This document shows positions 8,503 to 17,222 of a stretch of 64,000 nt of DNA, piece by piece (the stretch's first letter is position 1; each line of letters begins with the position of its first letter). The notes under the pieces are model-generated. The model was given only the letters and a program-made list of their open reading frames with translations, did not search any database and had not been told where the DNA came from. This DNA is from Pseudomonas sp. GD04091 (lineage in GTDB: Bacteria > Pseudomonadota > Gammaproteobacteria > Pseudomonadales > Pseudomonadaceae), in assembly GCF_029836165.1 (NCBI RefSeq), contig NZ_JAOEBG010000028.1, forward strand, positions 1 to 64,000, in the 5' to 3' direction. The position numbers and the translations under genes are program-made.

Positions 8503-9252
8503 CTAAAGCTCGAACCCAAGCATCACCGCACACACCACCAGGAACCCGCAGAACAGCGTGCGCAAGACCTTCTCCGGCAACGCATGCGCCAACTTCACCC
8601 CCCAGCTGATGCTCAGCAAGCCACCCACCGCCAACGGAATCCCGATGCTCCAGTCCACGCTCTGGTGCAACCCGTAGGTCAGCAGTGTCACCGTGGTGCT
8701 CGGAGCCGCCAACGCCAGCGACAGCCCCTGGGCCACCACCTGGGTGGTGCCGAACACCGAGGTCATTATCGGCGTGGCCACCACCGCCCCGCCCACGCCG
8801 AACAGCCCGCCCATGGTTCCGGCGAAACTGCCCAGCACCCCCAGCCAGGGCCATGGATAGCGCAACTCGGTACTCGCAGGCTTCACCGGCAGGAACATCC
8901 GCGCCACGTTCCACAACGCCAGCGCCACCAGAAAGCCGACGAAGTACAAGCGCATCGACTGGGCATCGATGCCCACCGCCCAGATCGACCCCAGCCAGGC
9001 GAACACGAAACTGCACAACGACAACGGCAGCGCATGGCGCAGTTCGATGCGGTTGCGCTGGTGATAGCGCCACAGCGCCAGCAACACGTTGGGCACCACC
9101 ATCACCAGCGCGGTGCCCTGGGCCAGTTGCTGGTCGAGACCGAACAGCACGCCCAGCGCGGGAATGGCGATCAGCCCGCCGCCAATGCCGAACAGGCCAC
9201 CCAGGGTGCCCAGAGTCGCACCCAACACGATATACATCAACCACTCGATCAT
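8503..9252 (-). CDS. TauE/SafE-family sulfite/anion exporter, integral membrane protein
   Basis: 249 aa and very hydrophobic, with two internally repeated halves each carrying a Gly-rich motif: GGLFGIGGGLIAIPAL near residue 18 and GGLFGVGGAVVATP near residue 150, as in TauE/SafE permeases. About eight membrane spans are expected. The start at 9252 (MIEWLMYIVLG) removes a non-hydrophobic upstream extension. It is divergent from a LysR gene (9369) that probably regulates it. The substrate (sulfite, sulfoacetate or another organic anion) cannot be read from sequence. Confidence 0.88.
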   Translation of the reverse strand: MIEWLMYIVLGATLGTLGGLFGIGGGLIAIPALGVLFGLDQQLAQGTALVMVVPNVLLALWRYHQRNRIELRHALPLSLCSFVFAWLGSIWAVGIDAQSMRLYFVGFLVALALWNVARMFLPVKPASTELRYPWPWLGVLGSFAGTMGGLFGVGGAVVATPIMTSVFGTTQVVAQGLSLALAAPSTTVTLLTYGLHQSVDWSIGIPLAVGGLLSISWGVKLAHALPEKVLRTLFCGFLVVCAVMLGFEL

Positions 9253-9368
9253 CCGGGCCTCATCCGCCTGTATTGAGAAGATGACCGACATGCTACCCAG
9301 TCGCTGCTGGCGGGGAAACGCAAAGCAACGCACAATGGCTTTGCGCGTTACGCACAAGCAGAGACACC

Positions 9369-10325
9369 ATGAGCCCCGACACCCTCACCGAACAACTGAG
9401 CCTGTTCCTCGACGTGCTGGAAACCGGCAGCTTCTCCGCCGCCGCCCGTCGCCACCCGCTGACCCCTTCGGCGGTGGCCCGGCGCATCGACAGCCTGGAA
9501 AGCGCGGTAGGCAGCCGCCTGTTCTCGCGCAGCACCCACGCCGTGCGCCCCACCCCGGCGGGCAACGCCTTCGCCGAACGAGCCCGACGCATCATCGAGG
9601 AACTGCGCCTGGCCCGCGCCGAAGCGGTGTCGCTGAGCAATGCACCCGAAGGGTTGATCCGCATCGACGCCCCCGCCGCCTTCGGCCGGCGCCATCTGGC
9701 GCCGGCCATCGCCGACTTCCTGGTCGCCTACCCCGGGCTCGATGTGCAGTTGCGCCTTATCGACAGCTTCGTCGACCTGCACGGCAGCCACCTGGGCGAA
9801 GTCGACCTGGTGCTGCGCGCAGGCCCCCTGGCCGACACGCGACTGGTGGCCACCCCGCTGGCCTACATGGTCCGCATCGCCTGCGCCAGCCCGGCCTATC
9901 TGGCCAGCCGTGGCCTGCCGGCCTGCCCCAGCGAATTGCCCGGGCATGACGGCCTCGACTGGGACGGGCTGGCCCCACCCTTCGCCTGGCGCTTCGAGAT
10001 CGCGGGGCAGACCCGCCTGTTCCGCCCGGCGCGCATGCGCATGGCTGCCAACAACGCCGAGACCTTGCTGTTCGGCGCCTTGGCCGGGCTGGGCGTGGCC
10101 CATCTGCCCACCTGGCTGGTCAGCGACTACCTGCTGCGTGGCGAACTGGTGCCACTGTTCTGCGACAACGGCCTGCCCGCGCCCGAAAGCAGCGGTATTT
10201 ATGCCCTGCGCCTGGAACATGAAACGAACTCTCGCAGCCGCTTGCTGCTCGAATTCCTCAAGAGCCGTTTCAGTCCGGTCCCGCCGTGGGACCTGGCCCT
10301 GCGCAGCGAGCTGCGCTGGTCATGA
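9369..10325 (+). CDS. LysR-family transcriptional regulator
   Basis: 318 aa. The helix-turn-helix (LSLFLDVLETGSFSAAARRHPLTPSAVARRIDSLE) lies at about residues 9-43, and the effector domain begins GLIRIDAPAAFGRRHLAP, the style of the CrgA/DmlR branch. It is divergent from the TauE/SafE exporter with 116 nt between them, the classical arrangement for a LysR regulator and its target. The inducer is unknown. It is followed at once by ohrR on the same strand. Confidence 0.87.
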   Translation: MSPDTLTEQLSLFLDVLETGSFSAAARRHPLTPSAVARRIDSLESAVGSRLFSRSTHAVRPTPAGNAFAERARRIIEELRLARAEAVSLSNAPEGLIRIDAPAAFGRRHLAPAIADFLVAYPGLDVQLRLIDSFVDLHGSHLGEVDLVLRAGPLADTRLVATPLAYMVRIACASPAYLASRGLPACPSELPGHDGLDWDGLAPPFAWRFEIAGQTRLFRPARMRMAANNAETLLFGALAGLGVAHLPTWLVSDYLLRGELVPLFCDNGLPAPESSGIYALRLEHETNSRSRLLLEFLKSRFSPVPPWDLALRSELRWS

Positions 10326-10380
10326 GCGCACCAAGCATTGGCGTGCTAGATTTCAATCCTCACCGATTTCAAGGACCTGC

Positions 10381-10836
10381 ATGAACGCCGACACCCAAGC
10401 CCCCTGCGACGAGCTGCTGCTGGACAACCAGGTCTGCTTCGCCCTGCACTCGACCTCGTTGCTGATGACCAAGGTCTACAAGCCCCTGCTGCAAGCGCTG
10501 GGCCTGACCTACCCGCAGTACCTGGCCATGCTCGTGCTGTGGGAACACGATGGCCTGACCGTGGGCGAAATCAGCCAGCGGCTGCTCACCGACCCCGGCT
10601 CGCTCACACCGCTGCTCAAGCGTCTGGAAAGCGAAGGCCTGCTCAAGCGCAACCGCAGCCGCGAGGATGAACGGGTGGTGATCGTGCAGTTGACCGACAA
10701 GGGCCGTGCGTTGCAGGTCGAGGCCCGCCGTGTACCGCACTGCATCCTCCAGGCCAGCGGCCACAGCGCCGAGCAACTGCGCAAGCTGCAGGCCGACCTG
10801 CTGACCCTGCGCACGCACCTGCAAGAAAATCTCTGA
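10381..10836 (+). CDS. ohrR: MarR-family organic hydroperoxide sensor-repressor OhrR
   Basis: 151 aa. Represses ohr until oxidised by organic peroxides. The reactive Cys19 sits in NQVCFALHSTS, and a second Cys121 lies in VPHCI, which together match the 2-Cys (Xanthomonas-type) OhrR with an intersubunit disulfide. The winged helix spans about residues 58-105 (GLTVGEISQRLLTDPGSLTPLLKRLE, SREDERVV wing). It lies directly upstream of ohr in the same orientation, and a candidate operator is described in between. Confidence 0.92.
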   Translation: MNADTQAPCDELLLDNQVCFALHSTSLLMTKVYKPLLQALGLTYPQYLAMLVLWEHDGLTVGEISQRLLTDPGSLTPLLKRLESEGLLKRNRSREDERVVIVQLTDKGRALQVEARRVPHCILQASGHSAEQLRKLQADLLTLRTHLQENL

Positions 10837-10884
10837 CGGCTAAGCTGTGAGATGGCCGTTCGGATGAATGGTCGAACATTTATC

Positions 10885-10913
10885 TTGCACGCAAAATAAT
10901 TGCGCGCTAAGTT
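10885..10913 (+). promoter_or_regulatory. ohr promoter with embedded palindrome, probable OhrR operator
   Basis: TTGCAC (10885-10890) and TAAGTT (10908-10913) are spaced by exactly 17 nt. The spacer and flanks contain the palindrome CGCAA-AATAA-TTGCG, so a bound repressor would cover both promoter elements. Location upstream of ohr and behind ohrR supports an OhrR site; binding is inferred. Confidence 0.65.
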
Positions 10914-10966
10914 AATCCCATTCCCACCCCGCGCCCTCGGCGCACAACACACAAGCGAGGCTCAAG

Positions 10967-11395
10967 ATGCAAAAGGTCACTCCGCTGTACATCGCAGAAG
11001 CCACTTCCACTGGCGGTCGTGATGGCAAATCCCGCTCCAGCGACGGCAAGCTGGAAGTCAAGCTGAGCACCCCCAAGGAACTGGGCGGCGCGGGCGGTGA
11101 AGGCACCAACCCCGAGCAGATGTTCGCCGCCGGCTACTCGGCCTGCTTCATCGGCGCGCTGAAGTTCGTTGCCGGCCAGGAGAAGAAAGCCCTGCCGGCT
11201 GACGCGTCGATCACCGCCAAGGTCGGTATCGGCCAGATCCCCGGTGGTTTCGGCCTGGACATCGACCTGCACATCAACCTGCCGGGCCTGGCCCAGGCCG
11301 ACGCCGAAGGGTTGGTGGAGAAGGCGCACAAGGTCTGCCCTTACTCCAACGCCACCCGTGGCAATGTGGATGTGCGCCTGCATGTGACGGTGTGA
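10967..11395 (+). CDS. ohr: Organic hydroperoxide resistance protein Ohr
   Basis: 142 aa. A thiol peroxidase that reduces lipid and other organic hydroperoxides. Both catalytic cysteines are present: Cys60 in the GYSACFIGAL motif and Cys124 in KVCPYSNATRGN, along with the N-terminal region carrying the active-site Arg (GGRDGKSRSSDG). Length and motifs match the OsmC/Ohr family. It is regulated, by inference, by the adjacent OhrR through the palindromic promoter at 10885-10913. It is followed by a REP-like repeat and a terminator shared with efp. Confidence 0.95.
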   Translation: MQKVTPLYIAEATSTGGRDGKSRSSDGKLEVKLSTPKELGGAGGEGTNPEQMFAAGYSACFIGALKFVAGQEKKALPADASITAKVGIGQIPGGFGLDIDLHINLPGLAQADAEGLVEKAHKVCPYSNATRGNVDVRLHVTV

Positions 11396-11399
11396 TACG

Positions 11400-11452
11400 C
11401 GGCTGGGGGCGCTTCGCGCCCCTTTCGCGACACAAGGCCGCTCCCACAGGGG
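11400..11452. repeat. REP-like element (CGCGACACAAGGCCGCTCCCAC type)
   Basis: A short GGGGGCGCTTCGCGCCCC hairpin is followed by the TCGCGACACAAGGCCGCTCC core that recurs near 8460, 16150 and 41255. It is intergenic between convergent ohr and efp. Confidence 0.65.
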
Positions 11453-11478
11453 GCGAGGCAACCCGCTGGATCCAGGCA

Positions 11479-11508
11479 CAAAAAAACCCGGCCAAGGCCG
11501 GGTTTTTC
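11479..11508. terminator. Bidirectional terminator between ohr and efp
   Basis: AAAAAACCCGGCC AA GGCCGGGTTTTT: a GC-rich hairpin with A-tract and T-tract, suited to stopping both converging transcripts. Confidence 0.85.
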
Positions 11509-11526
11509 GTGGGTCGCAAGAAGCAA

Positions 11527-12096
11527 TTACTTCTTGGAACGGCCCTTGAAGCTGTTGTCGCGAGTGTCGATGTCGATCCACTCGTCGATCTGGATGAAGT
11601 CGGCAACCGAGATCTCGGTACCGTTCTTCAGCTTGGCAGGCTTCATGACCTTGCCCGAGGTGTCGCCACGGGCGGCGTTCTCGGTGTAGACGACCTGACG
11701 GCTGATGGTGGTCGGCAGTTCGACCGATACCAGGCGGCCTTCGAAGAAGACGGCTTCGCAGATGTCTTCCATGCCTTCTTCGATGTACGGCAGAACGGCG
11801 TCGATGTCTTCGGCGTTCAGTTCGTACATGGTGTAGTCGGTGGTGTCCATGAAGGTGTACGAGTCACCGCTGATGAACGACAGGGTCGCTTCTTTGCGAT
11901 CCAGGATCACGTCGTCCAGCTTGTCGTCCGCACCGTATACGGTTTCGGTCTTGTAGCCGGTCAGCAGGTTCTTCAGCTTGGTCTTCATGATCGCGCTGTT
12001 ACGGCCCGACTTGGTGAACTCAGCTTTCTGAACCAGCCACGGGTCGTTGTCGATCCGCAGTACGGTACCGGGTTTCAGTTCTTTACCAGTTTTCAT
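11527..12096 (-). CDS. efp: Translation elongation factor P
   Basis: 189 aa. Binds the ribosomal E site and relieves stalling at polyproline stretches. Residues 30-32 of the acceptor loop are SGR, so the modified residue is Arg32, the type rhamnosylated by EarP in Pseudomonas rather than the Lys modified by EpmA. KOW-like N-terminal and two OB domains are complete (C-terminus DNSFKGRSKK). earP lies directly upstream on the same strand, so enzyme and substrate are co-located. A candidate promoter lies in the earP 3' end. Confidence 0.97.
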   Translation of the reverse strand: MKTGKELKPGTVLRIDNDPWLVQKAEFTKSGRNSAIMKTKLKNLLTGYKTETVYGADDKLDDVILDRKEATLSFISGDSYTFMDTTDYTMYELNAEDIDAVLPYIEEGMEDICEAVFFEGRLVSVELPTTISRQVVYTENAARGDTSGKVMKPAKLKNGTEISVADFIQIDEWIDIDTRDNSFKGRSKK

Positions 12097-12143
12097 TACG
12101 AAGTATCCGAATCTGGATGGATTTATAAAAATCGAGGCCGCGT

Positions 12144-12149
12144 ATCATA
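12144..12149 (-). promoter_or_regulatory. Candidate -10 element for efp inside the earP 3' end
   Basis: TATGAT on the minus strand, overlapping the last codons of earP and about 50 nt before the efp start. No convincing -35 is seen. It would allow efp, needed in large amounts, to be expressed independently of earP. Confidence 0.4.
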
Positions 12150-13278
12150 GCGAATTTCGGTAAAACTGTACCAGCCTCGTGGCAAGGTCCGGCCGAGCGG
12201 CCTGTGCGGCCTGCCACTGGCGGGCGTGCTCGCGGACTTCGTCCCAGTGCGGTTGCAGCGCCTGCCAGGCCTGCCCCATCGGGCGGTCCATGTTCCAGGC
12301 GCGCCACAACCCGGTCAGCGCCTGGCCAGCGGCGTCCGACAGCCCGCGTCGATACAGGGCAAGGAATGCCTCGAGCTTTTCCCAGTGGGCGTTTTCTTCC
12401 TGGATATAGATGTGCCACAGCATCGGCACACCGGCCCATTGCGCCCGCACGAAGGAGTCCTCGCCGCGCACGGCGTTGAAATCGCAGCTCCACAGCAGCC
12501 GGTCGTAGTCGTCCTGGCTGACGAAAGGCAGGACCTGCACGGTCAAGGCCCCGCGCCGATGAAGCGCCCCCACGGGCAGATCGGCCTCGCCCAGCCAGTC
12601 GCCGAGATCGCCCAGGATGCGCCCCTGTGGCACCAACAGATGGACAGGGTGCGCGTCGGCGGCCAGCACATCGAGCCAGTTGCCCAACTGCGGGTTCTCG
12701 TAGGCGAACAGCGAGATCAGCCGTGCGCCCTCCTGGGGCTGGATGCCCAGCGCCTCGAGGAATCGCGCCCGCGCGCCCGGCGTCTGCCGGAACGCCTCGC
12801 AACGTGGCAGCAAGGAGGCCTCACGCAGCAGGCCACCGGTATGCTCGGTGAAGCCCGGGAAGAAAAAGAACTTGCGCAGCCCATTGGCCTGGGGCGACGG
12901 CAATCCATGACAGCCCTCGACCCAGTCCTCGGCGCTGAGGTAGTCCAGGTTCAGCCACAAGGGCGGCGTGGGCTGGCTGCCCATGGCCGCGACGTAACCT
13001 TGCGGCAACTGGCAGGCGAAGGCGCCCACCACCACTTGCGCCGGTTCCGCGTCCTGCCATTCGGCTGGCCAGTGACGCACCTCGACCCCCTGCTGCCATT
13101 GCTGCATGGCCTGGCTGTCGGCCTCGGGGCACAGGCGCGCGAAAGCGTGCAGGTCGTCCACCCACAGGCGTACCGCCAGGTCGTGCTCGCTCGCCAACTG
13201 ACGGGCCAGGCGCCAGGTGACGCCAATGTCGCCATAGTTGTCGACGACCGTGCAGAAGATGTCCCAGGTGGTTTTCAT
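12145..13278 (-). CDS. earP: EF-P arginine rhamnosyltransferase EarP
   Basis: 377 aa from the ATG at 13278. Transfers rhamnose from dTDP-L-rhamnose to Arg32 of EF-P. With this start the catalytic aspartates fall at Asp13 and Asp17 in DIFCTVVDNYGDIG, the numbering known for the P. putida enzyme, which supports the start over an ATG two codons upstream. The nucleotide-sugar-binding motif VRGEDSFVRAQ is present in the C-terminal half. It is directly upstream of efp, 48 nt apart, and divergent from the gene at 13412. Confidence 0.95.
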   Translation of the reverse strand: MKTTWDIFCTVVDNYGDIGVTWRLARQLASEHDLAVRLWVDDLHAFARLCPEADSQAMQQWQQGVEVRHWPAEWQDAEPAQVVVGAFACQLPQGYVAAMGSQPTPPLWLNLDYLSAEDWVEGCHGLPSPQANGLRKFFFFPGFTEHTGGLLREASLLPRCEAFRQTPGARARFLEALGIQPQEGARLISLFAYENPQLGNWLDVLAADAHPVHLLVPQGRILGDLGDWLGEADLPVGALHRRGALTVQVLPFVSQDDYDRLLWSCDFNAVRGEDSFVRAQWAGVPMLWHIYIQEENAHWEKLEAFLALYRRGLSDAAGQALTGLWRAWNMDRPMGQAWQALQPHWDEVREHARQWQAAQAARPDLATRLVQFYRNSL

Positions 13279-13411
13279 CGCCACGTTCCGTTACCTGCGA
13301 AAAAGACCGCGGATTTTGCGGATAAACGCCCGCCAACAAAAGTGCGACGCTGAAAAAATCCGCCGCGCCATGCGAGAATGCCGCCATCGATACGCCTGCC
13401 AGGAGGCCAGC

Positions 13412-13810
13412 ATGCCCCGCTCCCGCGAACTGAAGATTACCTTCAAGCCCATACCGTTGATCCTGTGCGTCGCCTTCGGCCTGTGGCTCGGCGCGCTGGC
13501 CATCGCCCTGAGCCTGTGGCTGGCCCTGCGGTTGTGGCCGCAGCAGGTGCAACCGCTGACCCAGGCCGTCGCTCCAGCGACCGTTCAGCCGGCGCCGAGC
13601 GCGCCTCCGGCACCACCGGTCGATGCCCAGGCTCGGATGTTCGAGCAATACAAGCAGATATTGCGCGAGCAGGAACTGCAACAGGCCGCCGATGCCGCCC
13701 AGGGCAACCCGCGCAACCTCAACAGCCCCAAGTGCCAGTTCTGGCTGCAGCAGAACCGTACCGCGCCGACCGACAAGAGCCAGGCCAACGTGCTGGAGTT
13801 CTGCTACTGA
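13412..13810 (+). CDS. Hypothetical single-pass membrane protein
   Basis: 132 aa with one strong transmembrane segment at about residues 14-42 (PLILCVAFGLWLGALAIAL...), a Pro/Ala-rich linker (PATVQPAPSAPPAPP), and a soluble C-terminal part with SPKCQFWLQQN and a terminal Cys (EFCY). A perfect AGGAGG ribosome site precedes the ATG. It is 2 nt upstream of the GreA-like gene and therefore co-transcribed with it. No family function is recognised. Confidence 0.75.
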   Translation: MPRSRELKITFKPIPLILCVAFGLWLGALAIALSLWLALRLWPQQVQPLTQAVAPATVQPAPSAPPAPPVDAQARMFEQYKQILREQELQQAADAAQGNPRNLNSPKCQFWLQQNRTAPTDKSQANVLEFCY

Positions 13811-13812
13811 CC

Positions 13813-14295
13813 ATGGACAAGGCCACCCTGCTGCAGCGCATCGTCACCACCCTCGAACAGGACATGGAGGTGCTGCGCCGCGCCGCCCAGAGCGCCTACG
13901 AGGCCGCCACCGCCGAAGAGAACATTGCCGAGAACAAGTACGACACCCTGGGGCTGGAAGCGTCTTACCTGGCCACCGGGCAGGCCCGGCGCACGGCAGA
14001 GATCCGCCAGGCGCTGCTGACGTACCAGCAGTTGGTGCTGCGCGATTACGACCCGGCGCGGGGGATCCAGATCGGCTGCCTGGTCACGCTGGAGGATGAA
14101 GATGGGCAACGACGCCAGCTGTTCCTCGGACCGGAAGGCGCCGGGTTGAAGGTCGGCGAGGAGGATGGGCTGGTGACGGTGATCACCCCCCGAGCTCCGT
14201 TGGGGCAGCAGTTGCTCGGCAAGCGGGTGGATGACGAGGTGAGCCTGGTGGTGGCCGGCAAGGCCCAGGTCCAGTTCATCGTCGATATCGCCTGA
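13813..14295 (+). CDS. GreA/GreB-family transcription elongation factor-like protein
   Basis: 160 aa. The N-terminal half is predicted coiled coil (LLQRIVTTLEQDMEVLRRAAQSAYEAA...). The C-terminal half matches the FKBP-like GreA domain with ITPRAPLGQQLLGKRVDDEV, the counterpart of the GreA SPLGxALLGKxxGD motif. It may act in the RNA polymerase secondary channel, but whether it stimulates cleavage or is a Gre-competitor cannot be decided. It begins 2 nt after the membrane-protein gene and forms an operon with it. Confidence 0.75.
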   Translation: MDKATLLQRIVTTLEQDMEVLRRAAQSAYEAATAEENIAENKYDTLGLEASYLATGQARRTAEIRQALLTYQQLVLRDYDPARGIQIGCLVTLEDEDGQRRQLFLGPEGAGLKVGEEDGLVTVITPRAPLGQQLLGKRVDDEVSLVVAGKAQVQFIVDIA

Positions 14296-14316
14296 TCGAG
14301 CGCTATCGCGGGGCCA

Positions 14317-15249
14317 TCAATGGCTCTGCAGCGCATCGAAGCGCCCCGCCAGCCCCTGCTCGGCAAACTGCTCCACCACGAAATCGATGAAGGTCCGGGT
14401 CTTGCCCGGCAACAGCTTGCGCTCGGCGTAATACAGGCTGATGTGCCCATCGTCCACATACCAGTCCGGCAACACCCGGCACAGGCGTCCTGCGCTCAGG
14501 TAGGGCAAGGCGAACGGCAGGCTGACCAGGGCGATGCCCAGCCCTTGCTCAGCCACCGCACAGGCGGCGTCCGAATCGCTCATGGTCATGCGCTGAGGCA
14601 TTTGCAGGGGCTGCTGCTCCTGCCAGCGGCTGGTCAGCGGCCAACTGCGCACCCGACCGGTCTGCGGCGAGCGGATGAGAATGCCCGCGCACGCCTGCAA
14701 CTGCTCCGGGCGGTCGATCGGTCCGTGCTGGCGCAGATAACCCGGCGATGCCACCAGCACACGGTGCGCCGGGGTCAGCTTGCGCGCCACCACACCCGGC
14801 GGCAACTCGAAGCCACCGCCGATGGCGGCGTCGAAACCCTGCCCGATCAGGTCGACCTGACGGTTGTCGAAGTGCCAGTCCGGGGTGATCGCCGGGTAGC
14901 GGCGCAGGAACTCACCTAGCAACGGCAATACATACAGCCGTCCGAACACCGTGCCCATGCTCACCCGCAGCAGCCCCGCCGGCTGCCCCTCGGCGCTGGC
15001 CAGATTGGCCATGGCGTACTGGATGGTGCGCAGGCTGTCACTGACCTCGCCGAGAAAGCGCTGCCCGGCCTCGGTCAGGGTCAGTTTGCGTGTACTGCGC
15101 TGGAACAGCCGCACGCCCAGGCGCGCCTCCAGCTGGGCGACGTTCTTGCCCACCGCCGCCGGCGTCAGGGACAGGCGCCGAGCCGCTTCGGCGAAACTGC
15201 CGACCTCGGCGCTGCGCACGAAGCACTCAAGGCTGCTGAAGGATTCCAT
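14317..15249 (-). CDS. LysR-family transcriptional regulator
   Basis: 310 aa from the ATG at 15249. The helix-turn-helix (FVRSAEVGSFAEAARRLSLTPAAVGKNVAQLEARLG) lies at about residues 10-45, and the C-terminal domain is of the DmlR/CrgA type (LLRVSMGTVFGRLYVLP). It is divergent from the SDR gene at 15374 with 124 nt between, so that gene is its likely target. A much longer reading upstream overlaps the SDR gene and was rejected. Confidence 0.87.
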   Translation of the reverse strand: MESFSSLECFVRSAEVGSFAEAARRLSLTPAAVGKNVAQLEARLGVRLFQRSTRKLTLTEAGQRFLGEVSDSLRTIQYAMANLASAEGQPAGLLRVSMGTVFGRLYVLPLLGEFLRRYPAITPDWHFDNRQVDLIGQGFDAAIGGGFELPPGVVARKLTPAHRVLVASPGYLRQHGPIDRPEQLQACAGILIRSPQTGRVRSWPLTSRWQEQQPLQMPQRMTMSDSDAACAVAEQGLGIALVSLPFALPYLSAGRLCRVLPDWYVDDGHISLYYAERKLLPGKTRTFIDFVVEQFAEQGLAGRFDALQSH

Positions 15250-15373
15250 GATCTCGATTACCAACCAAAGGTTTACTCTGCCAATCGCGATTGCCATCTT
15301 ATCAGCATGTAATCCTGGGCCGATACTGCGCCCATCCAAGGCATCCGGCCTTGCTTGAACGCAGGAGATCAGC

Positions 15374-16123
15374 ATGTCCCAAACACTTCCTCTCAGCGGC
15401 AAGGTAGCGCTGGTCCAGGGCGGTTCCCGTGGCATCGGCGCGGCCATCGTCCGCCGCCTCGCCAGCGAAGGCGCCAAGGTCGCCTTCACCTATGTCAGCT
15501 CGACGACACCCGCCGAGGCCCTGGCCGGCGAGATCAACAACCGTGGCGGCCAGGCCCTCGCCCTGCGCGCCGACAGCGCCGACAGCCACGCCGTGCAACA
15601 GGCGGTGGCCGACACCGTGAAGGCCTTCGGTGGCCTCGATATCCTGGTCAACAACGCCGGCGTACTGGCAGTGGCGCCGGTCGCCGAGTTCGACCTGGCC
15701 GACTTCGACCGCCTGCTGGCGGTCAACGTGCGCAGCGTGTTCGTCGCCACCCAGGCCGCCGTGAAGCACATGGGCCAGGGCGGGCGGATCATCAACATCG
15801 GCAGCACCAACGCCGAGCGCATGCCATTCGCCGGCGGCGCGCCCTATGCCATGAGCAAGTCGGCGCTGGTCGGCCTCACCAAGGGCCTGGCACGGGACCT
15901 GGGACCGCAGGGCATCACCGTCAACAACGTGCAGCCGGGGCCGGTGGACACCGACATGAACCCGGCCAGCGGCGAGTTCGCCGAGAGCCTGATTCCGCTG
16001 ATGGCCATCGGACGCTATGGAAAGGCCGAGGAGATCGCCAGTTTCGTCGCGTACCTGGCTGGGCCTGAGGCGGGGTACATCACCGGGGCGAGCCTGTCGG
16101 CCGATGGTGGGTTTGCGGCCTGA
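15374..16123 (+). CDS. SDR-family NAD(P)-dependent oxidoreductase
   Basis: 249 aa classical short-chain dehydrogenase. It carries the nucleotide-binding QGGSRGIGAAI, the NNAGV motif near residue 94 and the catalytic YxxxK in APYAMSKSAL. PGPVDTDMNP follows the usual PG motif, and the C-terminus GASLSADGGFAA is typical. The closest style is the cyclohexanol/3-oxoacyl-ACP-reductase-like SDRs; the substrate is unknown. It is divergent from a LysR gene that probably controls it. Confidence 0.88.
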   Translation: MSQTLPLSGKVALVQGGSRGIGAAIVRRLASEGAKVAFTYVSSTTPAEALAGEINNRGGQALALRADSADSHAVQQAVADTVKAFGGLDILVNNAGVLAVAPVAEFDLADFDRLLAVNVRSVFVATQAAVKHMGQGGRIINIGSTNAERMPFAGGAPYAMSKSALVGLTKGLARDLGPQGITVNNVQPGPVDTDMNPASGEFAESLIPLMAIGRYGKAEEIASFVAYLAGPEAGYITGASLSADGGFAA

Positions 16124-16148
16124 TCGACGCGGTTGCCCGAACCGGCCC

Positions 16149-16215
16149 TGTCGCGACACAAGGCCGCTCCAACAGGGGAAGCGCACAACCTGTGGGAGCG
16201 GGCTTGCCCGCGAAG
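16149..16215. repeat. Pair of REP-like elements of two subtypes
   Basis: A TCGCGACACAAGGCCGCTCC copy (about 16150-16169) is followed by a TGTGGGAGCGGGCTTGCCCG copy (about 16191-16210) in opposite orientation. They lie between the convergent SDR and LysR genes. Confidence 0.7.
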
Positions 16216-16235
16216 AAGCCAGTGCAGGTCACACT

Positions 16236-17114
16236 TCAATGGCTCGCAAGGCGCTCTTCCAGGACGTCGAGAAAAGCCCGCGCCGCAGGCGTCGGGCTGG
16301 GTGACCAGACCACATACAGATGCCTGACCGGCGCATCGACCAGCGGCACCACCGCCACCCCCTGAAAGCCCCGGGCGATACGCTCGGGCACCAACCCCAG
16401 CGCCATCCCGCGCTGGACGAACTTTTCCACCAGGCGAATATGCCCGATCTCGAACTGCACCCGATGCCGCAACCCCGCCGCCAGGAATGCCTCGTCGGTC
16501 TGCCGGCGCGCGCCCGTGCCCTCGGGAAAGTCCACCAGCACCTCGTCGACCAGCTCGGCCAGGGCCAGTTGCGCCCTGCCCGCCAGGCGGTGGCCGGGCG
16601 GCAGTACCGTCACCAGTTCCTCCCGCGCCAGCAGGCGATGCTGCACGCCACGCAGTTCTTCGCCCTGCCACAGGCCGATGAAGCCCACATCCAGTCGGCG
16701 CTCGCAGACATCGGCCATCAGCAGTTCGCTCTTGGCGGTCAGCCAGCGCACGTCCACCTCTGGGTAGCGGCGGTGGAATTCGGCCAGCGGATCGACCAGG
16801 TCCAGTGCCGTGAGCGAACTGATCTCGCCGATCGACAGGCGCCCCCGCACCTGGCCGCAGGCCGCCGCCACGTCCTCGGCCACCCGCCGCGCCGCCGCCA
16901 GCGCCGGCCGGGCGCTGAGCACGAACGCCTCGCCGGCCGGAGTCAAGCGTACCCGCCGCGAGCTGCGCTCGAACAGGCTCACCCCCAGGTGCGCCTCCAG
17001 CCGCGCCACCTGGTGGCTGAGCGCCGACTGCACCACGTGGCAGCGCTCGGCGGCGCGGGTGAAACTGCCAGTGTCGGCCACGGCGAGGGCGTATTCGAGC
17101 TGCTTGAGATTCAT
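16236..17114 (-). CDS. LysR-family transcriptional regulator
   Basis: 292 aa from the ATG at 17114 (MNLKQLEYALAVADTGSFTRAAERCHVVQSALSHQVARLE, the helix-turn-helix). The effector domain begins GRLSIGEISSLTALDLVDPL. It is divergent from the MFS transporter at 17223 with 108 nt between, which is its likely target. The inducer is unknown. Confidence 0.88.
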   Translation of the reverse strand: MNLKQLEYALAVADTGSFTRAAERCHVVQSALSHQVARLEAHLGVSLFERSSRRVRLTPAGEAFVLSARPALAAARRVAEDVAAACGQVRGRLSIGEISSLTALDLVDPLAEFHRRYPEVDVRWLTAKSELLMADVCERRLDVGFIGLWQGEELRGVQHRLLAREELVTVLPPGHRLAGRAQLALAELVDEVLVDFPEGTGARRQTDEAFLAAGLRHRVQFEIGHIRLVEKFVQRGMALGLVPERIARGFQGVAVVPLVDAPVRHLYVVWSPSPTPAARAFLDVLEERLASH

Positions 17115-17222
17115 CGATCTATCTGCTTTCAAGATTGATAAGTTGAAAACTATACATTGGCGTCATCCAAGACACTTCCTGATACTTGCCTCCATTCAAC
17201 CTTGCCTGCAACGAGACTGCCC

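Noticed and set aside
12226..13353. Plus-strand open frame of 375 codons opposite earP
   Set aside because: Shadow of earP caused by high GC; the minus strand carries clear EarP motifs including Asp13 and Asp17.
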